A stretch of 32,500 nt of DNA. Source: Chromera velia. Taxonomy: Eukaryota > Sar > Chromeraceae. Below the pieces are notes generated by a model. That model had not been told where the DNA came from. It worked only from the letters and a program-made list of their open reading frames with translations, and made no database searches. Each line of letters starts with the position of its first letter. Position 1 is the stretch's first letter. Location of the stretch: positions 1-32,500 of the forward strand of contig JAHBMJ010000826.1 of NCBI GenBank assembly GCA_018398765.1, given 5' to 3'. The translations under genes and the position numbers were made by a program. Below, piece by piece: positions 30,887-32,500 of this stretch.

Positions 30887-32500
30887 AAGGTAAAGCAAGG
30901 AGAGGAACCCTAGAGAAGATCTGGAGAAGGAACGTGAGCAATACTAATTCAAACAACACTTTATAGGAGGTTTGGCTCTATATTAGTTTAAGCGCTAACA
31001 CGATCTCCCAGTAGAATTCCAATCAGCTAGATTCATTCTATCATACACAGTTTCTGCTCAGTCCTCTTTCTGTTCCTCTCTCTGAGACTTTCAATCTATG
31101 ACAAACAGACATCAGACTCAAACGATGCTATCCGTTGCTTGAGTGACATGTTGCTTGAATACGAAGGTCAGACTCAACTTCAACAACTTTGATCGACGCG
31201 CGCGACACGTACGAAGCAAAGCGTGGTGGCGGAGCCTGCATGGCGTCGGCACGTGGGCTCATTCAGATACAGCACATGCGAAGGTCCAGAGGGCAGGGCT
31301 ACAGGGTAGGATTTCACAGATCCCCCCCGGCCACGGACAAGAAAATCGCGTCCCCGCGATCAGTCAGACACATTTGAGCATGCGTAGAAAGGGAAAAAAG
31401 GCGAACAAAAGGATATGATCAACTAGACACAATGCAAACCCATGCAACTAACAGAACACCTTCAAGGAGGTAGTTAAAAATATCCAGACGTGAAAGCTGA
31501 CAAGCAGAAAAGTTTCTTCCCATTGATGCAAGTCAATCAGATTAACGTGCACAAAGGTACTATCATCACTGCCTTGCAGGCAACGCCAACCTACCAGGCC
31601 TTTCCTTGAAAAGCCTGTTTTAGGGACGTCGGCTTGCTCAGGCCCCTCGGGGTCTGTAGAAGCACACCCTCTCTACCTGACAACAAGGTCGGACCGTCAT
31701 TAGACGGCCGCAAGCTTCCCAATGCAAAGTCTTACATTTCTCCAGCTTTCCATTAACCTTTCGTATCCCCCAGAAAGAAAGAACGAGACGGAAATGCTAG
31801 ACAGAAAGAGCGACAGAGAGCAGGACACAGTTAGGCCTGCGCGGTATCCGTGCGGTCACATGCACACATGTATTCCCATACCGATTCATGCGCTCGCAGT
31901 CATTTACTTTACTTTCTTTTTCTTTTCATCTTCCTTTGCTTTGTTTAGAGACTGTCACTTCTCACTCCCACTTTGCTTTCCCCTCTTTGTCTTCTTTCCT
32001 CCTCCGAGGCGCCGGCCTTACACCAATATGGCAAAGTCAGACGAGCGAACGCAGCTACATGGAGGCAAAAGTAAAGGACATAAGTTCTTAACAACACACC
32101 CCGTATGACAAGAGTTCGTTTCGATGCTGCCAGTAGAAAAAGCAGCCACAGCGAGAAGCCAGAGAAGCAAATAGCTAAAACTGAGAAAAGAAAAGGGCAG
32201 ACTGATCGACCCTTCACAGAGCAACAAACAGACGCAGAGGGACACGTACGGCCAACCAAAGAACTAACGGGACAAAAGTTCAGGTATGCACGTACGCATA
32301 TACATACTTCCACCACATCAGATCTTCATATTCTAAACCATCCATGTAAACGGGACAATATGAGAGGGCACCGGAAGGTAGTAAAACAGAAAGCGGAGAT
32401 GGGACCAATGCAAAAATTCTAAGAGTGACAGACAGGCTTATTCTGATAAATCCCCGCTCTCCAAACTCTAAGACTTACGCAGTTCCACCGTTTCCTTTCT
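30887..32500. other. No gene recognised
   Basis: Short ORFs only: 31143-31418 and 31189-31377 on plus overlap in two frames, and 31722-32422 has several overlapping ones. None shows a domain. A gene could continue beyond the right edge, but nothing indicates one. Confidence 0.4.

Noticed and set aside
1-32500. tRNA, rRNA, CRISPR array or bacterial operon
   Set aside because: No cloverleaf with B-box, no conserved rRNA stretch and no regularly spaced identical repeats with unique spacers were found by eye. The tandem repeats here are microsatellites or minisatellites.

Overview
This window is nuclear DNA from a eukaryote, most likely a unicellular alga or other protist. The evidence is direct: two genes are interrupted by GT-AG introns, intergenic space is long, microsatellites are dense (CA/TG, GA/CT, GAAA, GGAA, TGTC), and there are debris of retrotransposons and DNA transposons. 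No bacterial operons, Shine-Dalgarno-led gene runs, rRNA, tRNA or CRISPR arrays were seen. A chromerid-like (apicomplexan-related) alga is my best guess, from the overall style and a cluster of GCATGCA motifs in a promoter, but the sequence alone does not prove it.

Layout. 1-670: the 3' end of a LINE-like element (C-terminal CCHC motif, then a short-repeat tail). 1555-2577: a clean 1,007-bp non-autonomous hAT-like element with 15-bp terminal inverted repeats and a perfect 8-bp target duplication. 2973-7361: a segment bounded by 44-bp inverted repeats. It contains microsatellites, about 740 bp of purine-rich tetranucleotide repeats, a foldback structure, a hairpin and a few exon-like pieces. 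8058-8700: a second, larger foldback. 9060-10206: TG-rich satellite-like sequence. 11444-13236 (minus): a decayed Gag and aspartic protease from an LTR-type retrotransposon, with no reverse transcriptase seen. 13237-15810: no gene recognised.

15811-26307 is the genic core. A two-exon minus-strand gene encodes an MTH1-type Nudix hydrolase with a long acidic tail. Head to head with it, across about 0.7 kb carrying a TATA-like box and six GCATGCA motifs, lies a plus-strand gene that I resolve into 15 exons. Its phases all agree and it encodes about 1,370 residues. The protein has four membrane segments in two TM-sensor-TM units of near-equal size. Each unit has a Cache-like outside domain and a HAMP-like stretch after it, and no recognisable output domain follows. 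This internally duplicated receptor is the most interesting object in the window.

26308-32500 is mostly non-coding. It holds one ORF made of a 42-bp minisatellite (14-residue repeats) and a pyrimidine-rich tract.

How the genes might work together: the shared promoter could co-regulate a nucleotide-pool cleaning enzyme and a membrane sensor, but this is inference. All exon boundaries were read by eye from splice signals, phase and internal homology, with no transcript data.
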